Source: Pannonibacter sp. SL95
Lineage (GTDB): Bacteria > Pseudomonadota > Alphaproteobacteria > Rhizobiales > Stappiaceae
Assembly: GCF_026672425.1 (NCBI RefSeq)
Contig: NZ_JAPPRC010000005.1
Span: 1 to 64,000, forward strand
Direction of reading: 5' to 3'
Length of the DNA stretch: 64,000 nucleotides
Positions 7,378 to 16,722 of this stretch are shown here, piece by piece; position 1 is the first letter of the stretch, and every line of letters starts with the position of its first letter. The notes under the pieces are model-generated. The model was not told where the DNA came from. It worked only from the letters and a program-made list of their open reading frames with translations, and did not search any database. The translations under genes and the position numbers were made by a program.

Positions 7378-8268
7378 ATGAATCTTTTTGACGTTCTTGC
7401 ATTCCTGGGCGTTCTGATCTTTCTCGTCGGGCTGTTCTACGTCTTTTTCATGACAGGGAAGCGCCTACGCGGCGTCGGCATCATCGTGATTTCACTTGCA
7501 GCCCTTGCTGCGGGTGCATCCATGTCGGAGAACAAAAGGGCACAAGATGCCGGCTTTGCCGATGCAAACGACCTGCGCCTGGCGACCCAGGCTGGCATAA
7601 CGGATCCCAAGGTGTTCGCCGACAGGAAGGCGCAACTTCTTGCCGATGAGGCAGCTAGACTTGCCGCAGAGAAGGCGGACAAGGAACGGCAAAAACAGGC
7701 CGAAGCTGAAGCCAGGCAGAAGGCTGAGGCGGAAGCCTCGGCAGAAGCTGCGGCAAAGGCCGCAAGAATGGCGGCAGAGAATGAGTTCTTTGCTCCCCCA
7801 GCCGAGCAGGTGGCAATGATTGCCGCCATTGAAACTGCAAAGGCTCAGTTCCAACAGGCGACAAACGACCTTGCCAAGGGTGGGGTGCGTCGAGAACGGG
7901 CCAAGGCAATTTGTGCTGCGCAAACATCGCGCAAGATCAAGAACTGGTCTGGTACCGTAGATCAGCTAACGACCAACGGTGATGGTTTGGGTGTTATTTC
8001 GGTGAAGCTGTCTGAAACTGCGGCGGTGAAGACCTGGAACAACTCACTCAGCGATATTGGGAGTAACACGCTGATCGATCCCGATACAGCGTTGTTTCAA
8101 AAGCTCTCTAATCTAAAGGAAGGTACCCGCATTCGCTTTTCCGGTGAGTTTGTGAAGCCAGAAGAGAAGACGGACTGTTTCTGGGAAAGCAGCATGACGA
8201 TGTATGGTGCGATGAGTGAGCCGGAGTTCATCTTCCGCTTTACAGACATACAGACCATGCCGGAGTGA
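7378..8268 (+). CDS. Prophage cargo gene: two-helix membrane protein with coiled coil
   Basis: The start ATG 7378 has AAAGGGGA eight bases upstream. The 296-residue product has two membrane helices (about 4-25 and 29-48), a long Ala/Glu/Lys coiled coil (about 80-135), and a C-terminal beta-rich domain of about 110 residues with strands around WSGTVDQL, GLGVISVKL and IRFSGEFV that looks like an OB-fold; the fold is inference. It sits opposite to all late genes, between G and I, with its own promoter-like sequence, so it is probably expressed from the dormant prophage. Its bases are less G+C-rich than the flanking genes. A role in envelope change or exclusion of other phages is possible but unproved. 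Confidence 0.8.
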   Translation: MNLFDVLAFLGVLIFLVGLFYVFFMTGKRLRGVGIIVISLAALAAGASMSENKRAQDAGFADANDLRLATQAGITDPKVFADRKAQLLADEAARLAAEKADKERQKQAEAEARQKAEAEASAEAAAKAARMAAENEFFAPPAEQVAMIAAIETAKAQFQQATNDLAKGGVRRERAKAICAAQTSRKIKNWSGTVDQLTTNGDGLGVISVKLSETAAVKTWNNSLSDIGSNTLIDPDTALFQKLSNLKEGTRIRFSGEFVKPEEKTDCFWESSMTMYGAMSEPEFIFRFTDIQTMPE

Positions 8269-8335
8269 GTTTGCGATCCGCTGCATTTCTGCGCGGGGCG
8301 CTAGGGCTAAGGCGCGCGACTTGAACTGCGGTCTT

Positions 8336-8833
8336 TCACGCCTCGAGCCAGGCCAGCAATGCATCTCTGACAGCTTCCTCATCGCCCCGGCCGATCCCGA
8401 TATAGGGCCGGGGCGGAATGACGGCCTTGCGAATGAATGCGGGCCTGTTTCCGCCGCGTCCCATGGGAACGGCAAGCACGGACGCCCGGCGCGGCCGGAT
8501 CGTGGCACCAGACTGCATCACCATCACCTTCGGATGATTGAGGCGGGTACCGACTTCGGCCCGCGTCGCATTGTGGACCTGATGGATCGAGCCGAACAGC
8601 TCGCCTCGGTCCCGAAGGATGCCGCGCTTGTTGCGGCGGCTGGAGAGCGTCAAAGGGGAGAGCGGGGCCCAGGGCGTGCCATCCGGCGCTATTTCCCTCT
8701 GAAACCGGTCGACAGTCTGATCATAGAGCGTCAGTCCGATGATCCGATGCGCCGCGGCGCGGTCACCAGTCTTGCCGATCAGGGCCTCAATCTCTGGCCC
8801 GATCCGGCTTGTCTCGAAACGGAAGGTCAGCAC
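8336..8833 (-). CDS. Phage virion morphogenesis protein (Mu gpG-like)
   Basis: The 165-residue product follows gene F, as in Mu. It has family features: an N-terminal helix, then TLYDQTVDRFQREIAPDGTPWAPLSPLT, then RGILRDRGELFGSIHQ, and a basic C-terminal region RPAFIRKAVIPPRPYIGI. Members complete the tail or join head to tail. The reading frame is intact. It converges with the cargo gene, whose stop is at 8268. Confidence 0.85.
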   Translation of the reverse strand: MLTFRFETSRIGPEIEALIGKTGDRAAAHRIIGLTLYDQTVDRFQREIAPDGTPWAPLSPLTLSSRRNKRGILRDRGELFGSIHQVHNATRAEVGTRLNHPKVMVMQSGATIRPRRASVLAVPMGRGGNRPAFIRKAVIPPRPYIGIGRGDEEAVRDALLAWLEA

Positions 8834-8945
8834 TTGAGTTTTCCTCCGCAGTACCTGGCTGATTGCGGCTGAAGCAAAGAGCCTGTAAACTTGGTTTTGC
8901 GACAGGAACGTGGGCCGGCGCAGGCCTCCTTTCCGTTCCTGCGCC

Positions 8946-8967
8946 GGGCGGTCTGCGTCGACCGCCC
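8946..8967. repeat. Eight-base-pair inverted repeat after gene F
   Basis: GGGCGGTC (8946-8953) pairs perfectly with GACCGCCC (8960-8967) around a six-base loop, just after the true stop of F. On the plus strand TTT follows; on the gene strand there is no T run, so an intrinsic terminator for F is doubtful. Confidence 0.5.
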
Positions 8968-8971
8968 TTTC

Positions 8972-10294
8972 TCATTCCCCGGTGTTGCTCTTGTCTGTTT
9001 CCCTTCGGTACAGAAGCACGCCATGCCGCCAGGTTTCGATCTGGTTGAAGTTCGGTAGAGCGTTTGCCTGACTTGCCAGACTCCGCGTTGTAGGCTGTGG
9101 TGCCCCGCCATCCGAAGCGGCTCCATTCGAAAATGATCAGACCGGCAAGATCTGGCGCGGCCCGAAGGTAGCGGCGTTTCAGGATCCAGGCGTTGCGGGC
9201 GGCATGCCATTCCCAATCAATCCAGATCTCGTCCGGATCTTTTAGGGCTTCCGCCAGTTGAACGAGGGCTGTGGCCCGGCTCGAACTTGGCAAGCCACGC
9301 GGATTGACGAGCTTGCTTGTCCCATCTGGCCGGCGGAACAGATCGTCAGAGATCACAACCGCATGCCCCGCCTTGTCCCGGAACAGTTCCGGTGTGTCGG
9401 GGCCGGTGTCAAACGCGCCAAGGAAGGCCTCCACATAAGCCTCTTCGCGCAGTCCGGAAGCAAGCTTGCTCGTCTTTAGAGGCCGGGCGATCGAAGCCAT
9501 CTCTGGCAGCTGGACAATCCCTGGCAGCTGCATCTGTGTGCCGAGGGGCTGTTGCAGTTCACGCGGCACCAGGCCGCTCGCCCAGGATCGTCCAGGCGCA
9601 TAGGCCCAGCCCATGTCGACGCCCTTTGGATAGTCCAGGATCTGCCCGGTTGCCGGATCCGGTCGGCGTTCGGTCTCGATTGGCGTCGAGGGATCGGGCC
9701 CGTCCTTGCCGAGCGTCTTCAGCTTTGCCCGCGAGACAGGCCGCACTCCGCAGCCGCATTTCCAGCCATTGGGCGGATAGTAGGTCTGCCACCATGGATC
9801 ATCTGCCGGCAGGACAAGTCCGCTCCAGGCTTCGTGATCTTCGCGCGGCGTATCAGGGACCCGGGCCAGGCCATGGACATACTCCCAGTAAGGATAAACC
9901 TTCAGCACATCCGGATCGGTCATCTGACGATAGCGGCCGGCGGCATGGGCAGATTTCAGGTTCGTCTCATAGATCACCCGTGCCCGCCATTCACGTCCGC
10001 CCTTGTGATCCCATCCGTGCCGGCGGACGATCTCGTCGAACCGGTCAATGAAGCCTGGCTGGTGAACGCCCGTCTTGTCGAGCCAGCCATTGAACGGCAG
10101 GCCTTTGGCAAGGGCGTCATCGATCGCGGCCTGAAAGTCCTCGATCAGGGCGTCCCGCGTCGCACCGGCAACAACGAAGGCACGGTCATGGGCATGGTGC
10201 AAAAGATCGTGCCAGTGGTTGGTCGGCAACCTGATCTTCTGCCGATGGAAGGCGATGGCATCAGCCAGCGGGCCATGATCGCTGTTGCCGTCAT
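8972..10294 (-). pseudogene. Head morphogenesis protein F (SPP1 gp7/Mu F type), two frameshifts
   Basis: The start ATG 10,294 overlaps the portal stop as ATGA. That frame reads MTATAIMA; adding one C at the C3 run (10,270-10,272) gives MAPLADAIAFHRQK and joins the main frame, which encodes the minor head protein with the NHWHDLLHHAHDRAFVVAGA helix and the Cys pattern GWKCGCGVRP. Near the C-terminus another frame takes over around 9081-9088 (NALPNFNQIETWRHGVLLYRR) and ends at TGA 8972. That tail (WIDWEWHAARN, then IIFEWSRFGWRG) resembles the PBECR nuclease-like domains found on phage F proteins. Without repair the C-terminal tail is lost to a nonsense frame that runs to 8787. Confidence 0.75.
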
Positions 10295-11940
10295 CGGCAA
10301 AGCTGGTGCTTCGTGCCTCCGCAGCACCCGCAGGTGAGGGCGTCAGGAGTTTTTTTGAGCTTTGCGGCGGCGGGAAACGACGGGAGAACACCGGTCTCGT
10401 CCTGCACATCGGCCCGGCCGTTTAGCTCCGCCAAGGCAAGTGCATCGCCGAGGACGTTGCCCAGTGGATCCGGCAGAAGCCGGCCATATGCCTCCAGCAG
10501 GGCTTGCGATGCTTGACTGTAGTCCTTTACCCCCGAAAGGGTCTCGCGCAATGTGCCGATCCACCCGGTCAGGGCCGGCCCGGCGAGATCGGCGACCTGG
10601 TCGACAAGATGGGATGTAGGGTCACCCTCACGTGCGGCCGCAGCGTCGGCAAAGGCAGCCGTCAACGCATTCGCGGCAGGGCTGGCCGCAAGGTCCGGGG
10701 CGGAAAAGCCGGTCACCGGCGTTTCCATCACATCTGCCAGCCAGGCTTCGACATCATCGGGCTCAAAGCCCTGACGGCGCAACTCGTTGAGCAGACCGAC
10801 CGCACCCCGCTGGCGCTCGTGCCGCGACTTTTTGAGGGCTTCCTCGTCCTTTTCATTGCTCGGACGTGGCCGCCAGACAGACGGGGGCGTGGCGCCTGGC
10901 CAGTTCAGTTCGGTGATCCAACGGATCAGGGTGTCATTGAAGGTTTCCGACAAGGCATCGGCGTCATCGTCAATGATGGCTTCGGTTTCGTCCGCATGGG
11001 TTTCCGACGCAGCCCGGGCGCCTTCACCCTTGACGCTTGTGGAGAGCGTGCTGCCAAGCACGACTTCCGAGGTCTGTTCGTCCCAGTAGCGCACCCAGGC
11101 TTCATAGCCGGCGTCACCGCTTCGTTTTGCTTCCAGAAACTCGACTTCAGTGCCGATCGGTGCTGCCAGCGCGCCATTGGAAACGAGATCGCGCAGCAGC
11201 AGAAGCAGACGATCCTGCTCACTTGCGGCCGTTCCGGCCGGAAAACGTCCGAAAGGCGTGGGGGCAGCGAACTTCTCAAGCAGAACCATCCAGGAGGCGA
11301 CACCCTCACGCTTGAACAGCACATGCCAGAACAATGTGGAGCCAAGCCCGAGGCCGTAGGGATTGTTTCCCTCGGCATCATACCGGTGAACGATGAACTT
11401 GCGTTCCGGCAGCTCGATCCCTTCAAGTCCGCTTTCCCGGGTCAGGAGCCTCGGACGCCAGTCCGGGGCAAAGCGGAAACGAGCCTGGTCATGCGCCTTG
11501 ATGGCCTTCGGCGCGATCAGTCCGTCCTGGTCCAGGTGCCAGATCACTTCCGCCACCGCATAGCCCTTCAGGATGGCCTTGAGCAGATGCTTGCTGATCC
11601 CGTCGAAACCGATCCGCTTGAGCATCCTGGTGATCGCCTCGGCAATCTCCAAGTCGAGAGGTTTATCTGGATCCGCCGGCGTGACGGTCCAGCTCCGGCG
11701 CGTCACTTTGGTAAAGCGCTTACCCAGGACCGTGCGGACGCGGCCATCCCGCAAGACCTCATCATAGAGCTTCAAACCCTTGGCTGCGCCCTTTTCCCGG
11801 ATAGTTGGGTCCTGAGGCTCCAGCACATTGGAAAAGAACGGAATGGTGACATCATTTGCGGGCGTTGCGATGAACTGTCCGCCCTGCGGCGGCACAGCAC
11901 GCGCGCCAGCCGGGATCCCGGCAGACTTACCTCGAGCCAT
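10291..11940 (-). CDS. Portal protein (Mu gp29-like, DUF935)
   Basis: The 549-residue product has the DUF935 portal pattern: DVTIPFFSNVLEPQDPTIREKG near the N-terminus, VRTVLGKRFTKVTRRSWTVTP, GYAVAEVIWHLDQDGLIAPKAI, and GLGLGSTLFWHVLFKREGVASWM. It ends with a Cys-rich segment (CGCCGG). Twelve copies would form the ring through which DNA enters the head. It lies after terminase and before F, and its stop overlaps the F start. Confidence 0.88.
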   Translation of the reverse strand: MARGKSAGIPAGARAVPPQGGQFIATPANDVTIPFFSNVLEPQDPTIREKGAAKGLKLYDEVLRDGRVRTVLGKRFTKVTRRSWTVTPADPDKPLDLEIAEAITRMLKRIGFDGISKHLLKAILKGYAVAEVIWHLDQDGLIAPKAIKAHDQARFRFAPDWRPRLLTRESGLEGIELPERKFIVHRYDAEGNNPYGLGLGSTLFWHVLFKREGVASWMVLLEKFAAPTPFGRFPAGTAASEQDRLLLLLRDLVSNGALAAPIGTEVEFLEAKRSGDAGYEAWVRYWDEQTSEVVLGSTLSTSVKGEGARAASETHADETEAIIDDDADALSETFNDTLIRWITELNWPGATPPSVWRPRPSNEKDEEALKKSRHERQRGAVGLLNELRRQGFEPDDVEAWLADVMETPVTGFSAPDLAASPAANALTAAFADAAAAREGDPTSHLVDQVADLAGPALTGWIGTLRETLSGVKDYSQASQALLEAYGRLLPDPLGNVLGDALALAELNGRADVQDETGVLPSFPAAAKLKKTPDALTCGCCGGTKHQLCR

Positions 11941-12011
11941 GTCTTTTTACTCCTGTTGCAGGAACAGTGCGGGCGAAATTGGCTCCTTGCGGCCGGTCAC
12001 TTTGCGGCACT

Positions 12012-13708
12012 TCACAGCCGGTACCCCCCGAAGCGTCCGGACGCCGGTCCTGATATCGAGCCCGCCCCTCCAAAGGCCGATGCCGACCTGGAGCTTCCTG
12101 GAGCCGTTCTAAATGTGTTGGCAGTCAATGCGCTGGCGGCTTTTGCGACCGCATTGCTCCAGAGCATTTCCAGACAGTCCGGACCGTCGTCGTGATCGGC
12201 GTCCGGCCACTGTTGCAGCTGATCGACCAGAACCTTGTGCGCTGCATTGAAACGGATGAGACCCGCATGGACCGGCGGTTGCAGCCGTTCGATCCGCAGC
12301 GCCTTGTCCGCAAGCGGAACAATGGGAACGCAAGGCATGGCAAGCCCGGCACGCGCTGCAGCCTTCATCAGGTCGGTGCGCAACAGTTCCTGGAACTGGA
12401 CACTTTCGACAAACCACAACTGACAGGCATAATCCCGCTGCAACGCAATGGCATCGGCAATGATGACGTCCGGCAAGCGGCGGCGGATCGAAGCCTCGAC
12501 CACATCCAGCACCTGTGTTTCACGGTCATAGCCGCCGATCAGGATTGCCGAGGGATCACGATGCCGGTTGTTTTTGCCAAGCGAAGGGTCGATTGCACCG
12601 AAGAACAGCCAGTCCCGCTTCTTTTGCACCCACCATGTCAGATCCTGGAACGGATTGTCCCGGGACACGGGTTTGTTCTGATATTCGCTTTCGAACGCGG
12701 AATGTTCGCGGCCCGCTCGCGCATCAGGTAGAGCAGCGTGTGATTGTCGGGCCAGTTCAGTTCGGCGCCACGCTCCATGTCCTTGGCGTTCGCCTGGTAC
12801 CATTCGTCTGCAGTTGGCTCATCGGTGAGATACAACTCTTCCCAACGGTCCCAGAGGTCCATGCGATCCGGCCATGTAAGGATGGCTCGAAACTCTGTGG
12901 CCTGCCATTGTGGCTTTCGGGAAAACCGGACGATGACGGCATCATGGTGCAGGACGGTTCCGGCATAGAGCACGTCCATGGAACCGTCAGGGGGCCCAAG
13001 TTTCAGAACAGCCTTGGAGATCCATCCTTCCAGCTTGTCGCGCTGCTTGGGATTGGCGACATTCTCGTCGTTCTCGACATCGTCCAGGATCGCAAGATCC
13101 GGGCGAAACGGGCCATGACGACGGCCACGGATCTTTTTGCCTGTCCCGAACCCTTCGATCTTGACGTTGTTGCGCGTGACGATGTCGCCCTCGCGCCAGA
13201 CACGACCCTGGCCGAAGACGTCGGGAAAATCGTATTTCAGCCTGGGATTGACCTCCAGTTCGGCCTTCAGCGCTTCGAGCATGACGGCAGCCTGTTCGAA
13301 GGCATCCATGATCAGGACAATGTAATGCTTCAGGCCGCGCACGACGCACCAGAGCGGGAAGATCAGGGAAATATGGGTCGACTTGGCTGAGCCGCGCGGT
13401 GCGATGACCAGCTTGCGTTGACCATGAGCGGTTTCGACCATTGACGGCAGGTCGGCATAAAGATGATCGTGCAAGCGGCTGGCAGGTTTCGACAGATAGT
13501 GCGGGAAATAGGTTTCGGCAAAAAACCTGTAGCCGGTTCCGTCCGCCTGAACTTTGGCCAGCCGTTCACGCCGTCGTTCCGGATCTGCGGGAAAAGCTTC
13601 GACCTCAAGTTCGATCTTTTGCCGGAACAGATCCGCAATCTCGGCGATGCTTTTCCGGAACTCGTTTGCCTTGAGCGGCGCGCCGGGGCCATGCCGTGGC
13701 GAGATCAT
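12012..13708 (-). pseudogene. Terminase large subunit (Mu gp28-like), one frameshift
   Basis: The N-terminal frame (ATG 13,708, ATGA overlap with DUF1804) encodes the ATPase half, with KLVIAPRGSAKSTHISLIF as the Walker A region and AILDDVENDENV as the Walker B region. Near 12,710 the reading must move by one base: RERA is followed by REHSAFESEYQNKP only in the other frame, which contains the nuclease half with FGAIDPSLGKNN and ends at 12,012. One extra G/C pair at 12,710-12,711 restores about 566 residues. As read, ATPase and nuclease halves are separated, which should block DNA packaging. Confidence 0.8.
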
Positions 13709-14206
13709 CCGTAAACCTCCGCAAGCCGGTCTCCAAAGGGTTCGAGGATTTCGACGAACGCCGACGAATGCTGCGGAAACTCGATCCGGACAAACTCCGC
13801 CAGACGGGAAAGCACGTCATTGGCAACGCCCAGCTCGGACAGCTTCGGCGCAACGCGGCCGGCTGACGAGACCATCTTGTTGAAGGCGTCAGATAGCGAT
13901 GCCATCAGCTTGACGCGGTCTGCGGCCTGGAGCGTTTCGGAAGACTTGACGTCTTCGACGGTCGCTTGGAACAGGATGACGAAATCCTCGACAACGGATG
14001 CGACCACTGTCTCAAGGCCCTCGTAAAGCGAGCATGGTTGCGGAACGGGCAACGTCCCAGTCATCCCCATGCTGTCGGGCATCCTTCTTCCAGCGCCGCA
14101 ATGTGCTGTCAGAAATGCCAAGCGCCAGGCAGATGGTCGGCACAGACTGGCGCTCGAAGATGAAGCGTTTGCGAGCCTGCCGTTTCTTGTCTTCATCCCG
14201 TGCCAT
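13705..14206 (-). pseudogene. DUF1804 phage protein (Mu gp27-like), one frameshift
   Basis: From ATG 14,206 the first frame encodes a helix-turn-helix region (ERQSVPTICLALGISDSTLRRW) and stops at 14,012. The rest, YEGLETVVASVVEDFVILFQ to the end at 13,705, is in another frame. Removing one base from the A3 run at 14,025-14,027 joins them as MLAYEGLE. DUF1804 proteins precede terminase in Mu-like phages and may be the small terminase subunit; that role is inference. Confidence 0.7.
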
Positions 14207-14235
14207 CAAATGCCAATCCCGTGGTATCAGGCCTG

Positions 14236-14445
14236 TCACACACCGATCTTGTCCTTGACGAAGGCAATGCCGATCGAGATCACACCGGAGGCGACAACCG
14301 AATTGGCAAATGTGCGCCGTTCAACGGTGCGCAAGCGTTCGTCCTGGCGCGTAATCTGCCCCTCAAGACCGTCGACCTTCTTGTCGATCCCGATCAGGAG
14401 GCCTTCGATCTTGCCGAGGCGCTGGCTGATATCATCGCTCATCAT
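14236..14445 (-). CDS. XhlA-like small membrane protein, probable holin helper
   Basis: The 69-residue product has a long heptad coiled coil (IGKIEGLLIGIDKKVDGLEG) and one C-terminal hydrophobic segment (SVVASGVISIGIAF). This layout is that of XhlA-type lysis proteins, which help holins. It lies next to the holin and muramidase genes. Confidence 0.6.
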   Translation of the reverse strand: MMSDDISQRLGKIEGLLIGIDKKVDGLEGQITRQDERLRTVERRTFANSVVASGVISIGIAFVKDKIGV

Positions 14446-14518
14446 CAGGGCTCCTGGATCAGCGGGCGTTAAGCCGGAGCCGGTCTAACGGCCCAAAGCT
14501 GATCGTTGTTAAGAGGCG

Positions 14519-14935
14519 CTAGCGCCGGCTGTGAAAGAAGCCGCGCGCAACCTTTTCCATGGGACGGGTGAGGAAATACGCAGCGACAATCCAGCCTGCC
14601 CATTCGTCGAGGGGGGCGGGCAGAGCTGCGACGTTCCAGGTGAAGTGAAACAGGCTATCTGCGACAACAGCGCCCGACCAGATAGCAATGGGCCAGGCGA
14701 AGGCTGGCCGGATCAGGGCGGTGACCCACCAGCCCTGTTCGGCCAGGACTATGTCGCGTGCTGCCTGCCGGACCGCCAGTTCCGACCGGACGGTTTCTAC
14801 GGTCACTTCGGCGCGCAGCTTGTCGCGGCCGTTCTCGATATCGGCTTTGCGTTCAAGATGGCTGAGGATGCGATCGGCAACGCCACCACCAAGGCTGCCA
14901 ACGAGCCAGATGCCAAAACGGAACAGGAGCGTCAT
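14519..14935 (-). CDS. Three-helix holin-like protein
   Basis: The 138-residue product has an N-terminal hydrophobic segment (LLFRFGIWLVGSLGGG), a charged helix, and two more membrane segments (IRPAFAWPIAIWSGAVVA and DEWAGWIVAAYFL). This fits the family of 3TM holins linked with gene-transfer-agent release. It would open the inner membrane for the muramidase. Its start overlaps the muramidase stop as ATGA if a one-base frameshift in that gene is repaired. Confidence 0.72.
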   Translation of the reverse strand: MTLLFRFGIWLVGSLGGGVADRILSHLERKADIENGRDKLRAEVTVETVRSELAVRQAARDIVLAEQGWWVTALIRPAFAWPIAIWSGAVVADSLFHFTWNVAALPAPLDEWAGWIVAAYFLTRPMEKVARGFFHSRR

Positions 14936-16148
14936 CCGACATGCCTCCAGGTCTTTGCGTCCTCAAGCCGCGGCGCTTGATTTGCCAGGCGATAACAATG
15001 ACGGCGAGGCCGGTCAGCGCAAACACGGTCCATGTGTTGCCGGTCACCAAGTCGAGAAGCGGTTGCACGTCTGCGCGAATTGAACGGATGAGATCGATGC
15101 CGCCGGAGACCTGACCCGCCAGGTCAGAAAGAAAGCCGCGCTCGCCACTCTCAAGTCCGCCGGCTGCCGCTCCCGTGCCGGTCAGTGCCATGCCGATGCG
15201 CGACAGCCAGTCCGCCTTGCGAACCGTCTGTGATCCCTGGCGGCGAAGGTCCTGGACAGTAAGCCCCTGGCGTTCAGCATTCGGTTCGACAAGGCCGGAT
15301 GCCTTGGCGAGCATTTCTTCCGTCTTTGGACCGACAATGCCATCAGCCTTGAGGCCATGCTCGACCTGGAACGAGACCACCGCACGACGTGTCGCTGGCC
15401 CGAAGTCGCCATCGGCCCTGACCACGAACCCCAGTTCTGAAAGGCGGGATTGCAGGGCCTTCACGCGGTAACCGTCTGCGCCAAGGCTGAGCGACGAGGG
15501 GGCCTCACTTGCGGGTTCGCTCGCGCCGGCTGCAGCGCACAGCTCATTGTAGGCTGCCACCATTCGCCCGGCATAGTAATCCACCTGTCCTGGACCGTTG
15601 TAGCGCCGTGCGACCGCACGAAAGTCTTTGGTTCGCAGCGCCTCGGCAAGCCCGCTGCGAAGCAGGAAAGTCAGAAAGGCATCGATCTGGGAAGCTTCGC
15701 TCGCAGCCATTGCCTGGACGAAGGCAATCACTGAATCAAAGCCACAGATCTTGTGATTGAAGCCCATGATCTGGGCTGATCCGAAGCTGACCGACATCAG
15801 CGCGGCTCGCTCATCGAGCGCGGCCATCTGCTCCAGGCGGTCCCAGCGCTGGTCAGAACCAGCGCCTCCAAGTCCTGCATAGTTCGCCTTCGACCATTTC
15901 GGTGAGGCGAGCCCCATGGTCATCGCCCTGGCGCGTTTGGATTTCGGCAGTTCGCGCCAGAAGACGTGACGTTCTGGCAGAATGATCAGCCGCCCCTGGG
16001 CATCGAATGGCTCTCCGCCGCTTTCGACGTCGAGGATTGCGTGAAGGACATTGACCTCACAGCCAATCCGGGCCGCCGCCGACTTGATCTGGGTCGCGCG
16101 ATCTGTCCGCTTGCCCTGGGCTTGGCGCAGGTGCTGCACAATCGACAT
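14853..16148 (-). CDS. N-acetylmuramidase endolysin with peptidoglycan-binding domain
   Basis: Residues 20-190 match the phage N-acetylmuramidase family (ILDVESGGEPFD with the catalytic Glu, FGSAQIMGFNH, VARRYNGPGQVDYYA). A PG_binding_1 domain follows (VKALQSRLSELGF to GIVGPKTEEML), then a linker and a C-terminal membrane helix (TVFALTGLAVIVIAW). The start ATG 16,148 has GAGGAG upstream. After the helix the frame appears lost: one extra base near 14,968-14,973 gives LEDAKTWRHVG and a TGA at 14,932 overlapping the holin ATG. As written the frame runs on to 14,853. The catalytic part is unaffected. Confidence 0.85.
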   Translation of the reverse strand: MSIVQHLRQAQGKRTDRATQIKSAAARIGCEVNVLHAILDVESGGEPFDAQGRLIILPERHVFWRELPKSKRARAMTMGLASPKWSKANYAGLGGAGSDQRWDRLEQMAALDERAALMSVSFGSAQIMGFNHKICGFDSVIAFVQAMAASEASQIDAFLTFLLRSGLAEALRTKDFRAVARRYNGPGQVDYYAGRMVAAYNELCAAAGASEPASEAPSSLSLGADGYRVKALQSRLSELGFVVRADGDFGPATRRAVVSFQVEHGLKADGIVGPKTEEMLAKASGLVEPNAERQGLTVQDLRRQGSQTVRKADWLSRIGMALTGTGAAAGGLESGERGFLSDLAGQVSGGIDLIRSIRADVQPLLDLVTGNTWTVFALTGLAVIVIAWQIKRRGLRTQRPGGMSDDAPVPFWHLARWQPWWWRCRSHPQPS

Positions 16149-16203
16149 AGTGGCTCCTCACGGAATGCGTGTCGGAAACCACTTTGGATGTCGGAATAGG
16201 GGA

Positions 16204-16221
16204 ATGCGCCGGAACAGTTCC
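16204..16221 (-). promoter_or_regulatory. Putative late-promoter activator site before lysis genes
   Basis: Minus strand GGAACTGTTCCGGCGCAT lies in the gap between the Mor-family activator and the muramidase, about 56 bases before the start. It matches the site at 7047-7064 at 17 of 18 bases with the same direction, and both continue with NNCCC. A TATTCC about nine bases beyond is a possible -10. Confidence 0.55.
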
Positions 16222-16284
16222 TGCGGATCGGGACTTAGGTTGCCGGGAACCCTGCGCGGATTTTCGGCAACGAGCCTTCCACGA

Positions 16285-16722
16285 TCACAACTGGTGCTGG
16301 GCCCCTGTCTTGGGGTCAGCATTTGACAACCAATCTTCCAGATCGATCTGGCGTTCGTCAACCTTCACACGCTTGGCAGGCCGTTTCCGATCGGCAAGAA
16401 GGATCCGGACATAGCGTTCGGAGACATGCAGGGCCAGGGCAATTTCGAGGCTGCTCTGGCCTTCGCGGTTGAGCCGCCGGGCCGCCGCTTTCGTATCGAT
16501 CCGCTCCCGGCGCGTCGGCACATAGAACTTGTTCCCGGCAAGTTCTTTGATGAGAAGATCCGCCGTTTCCCGCTTGAGCCTGGACAGCGGATTGTCAGGG
16601 CTGAATGTCAGGGGCACCTTGATCTCGACACCTGGCAGGACGGACAGCAACTCAAGCGCAACTGCCTGACCGCAGATGTCGGCAATGTCCGCCATGTCCT
16701 CGGAAAAGAACGATCTAGCCAT
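16285..16722 (-). CDS. Mor-family transcription activator
   Basis: The 145-residue product has the Mor/C layout: an acidic helical N-terminal dimer region (EDMADIADICGQAVALELLSVL), the family motif LIKELAGNKFYVPTRRER, and a C-terminal helix-turn-helix (SSLEIALALHVSERYVRILLAD). In Mu, Mor turns on middle and C turns on late promoters. Only one such gene is seen here, so it may do both. It is the last early gene and lies just before the first putative late promoter. Confidence 0.82.
   Translation of the reverse strand: MARSFFSEDMADIADICGQAVALELLSVLPGVEIKVPLTFSPDNPLSRLKRETADLLIKELAGNKFYVPTRRERIDTKAAARRLNREGQSSLEIALALHVSERYVRILLADRKRPAKRVKVDERQIDLEDWLSNADPKTGAQHQL

Noticed and set aside
10504-12195. 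Plus-strand frame of 563 codons opposite portal and terminase
   Set aside because: The minus strand encodes recognisable portal and terminase; the plus product has no natural sequence character.
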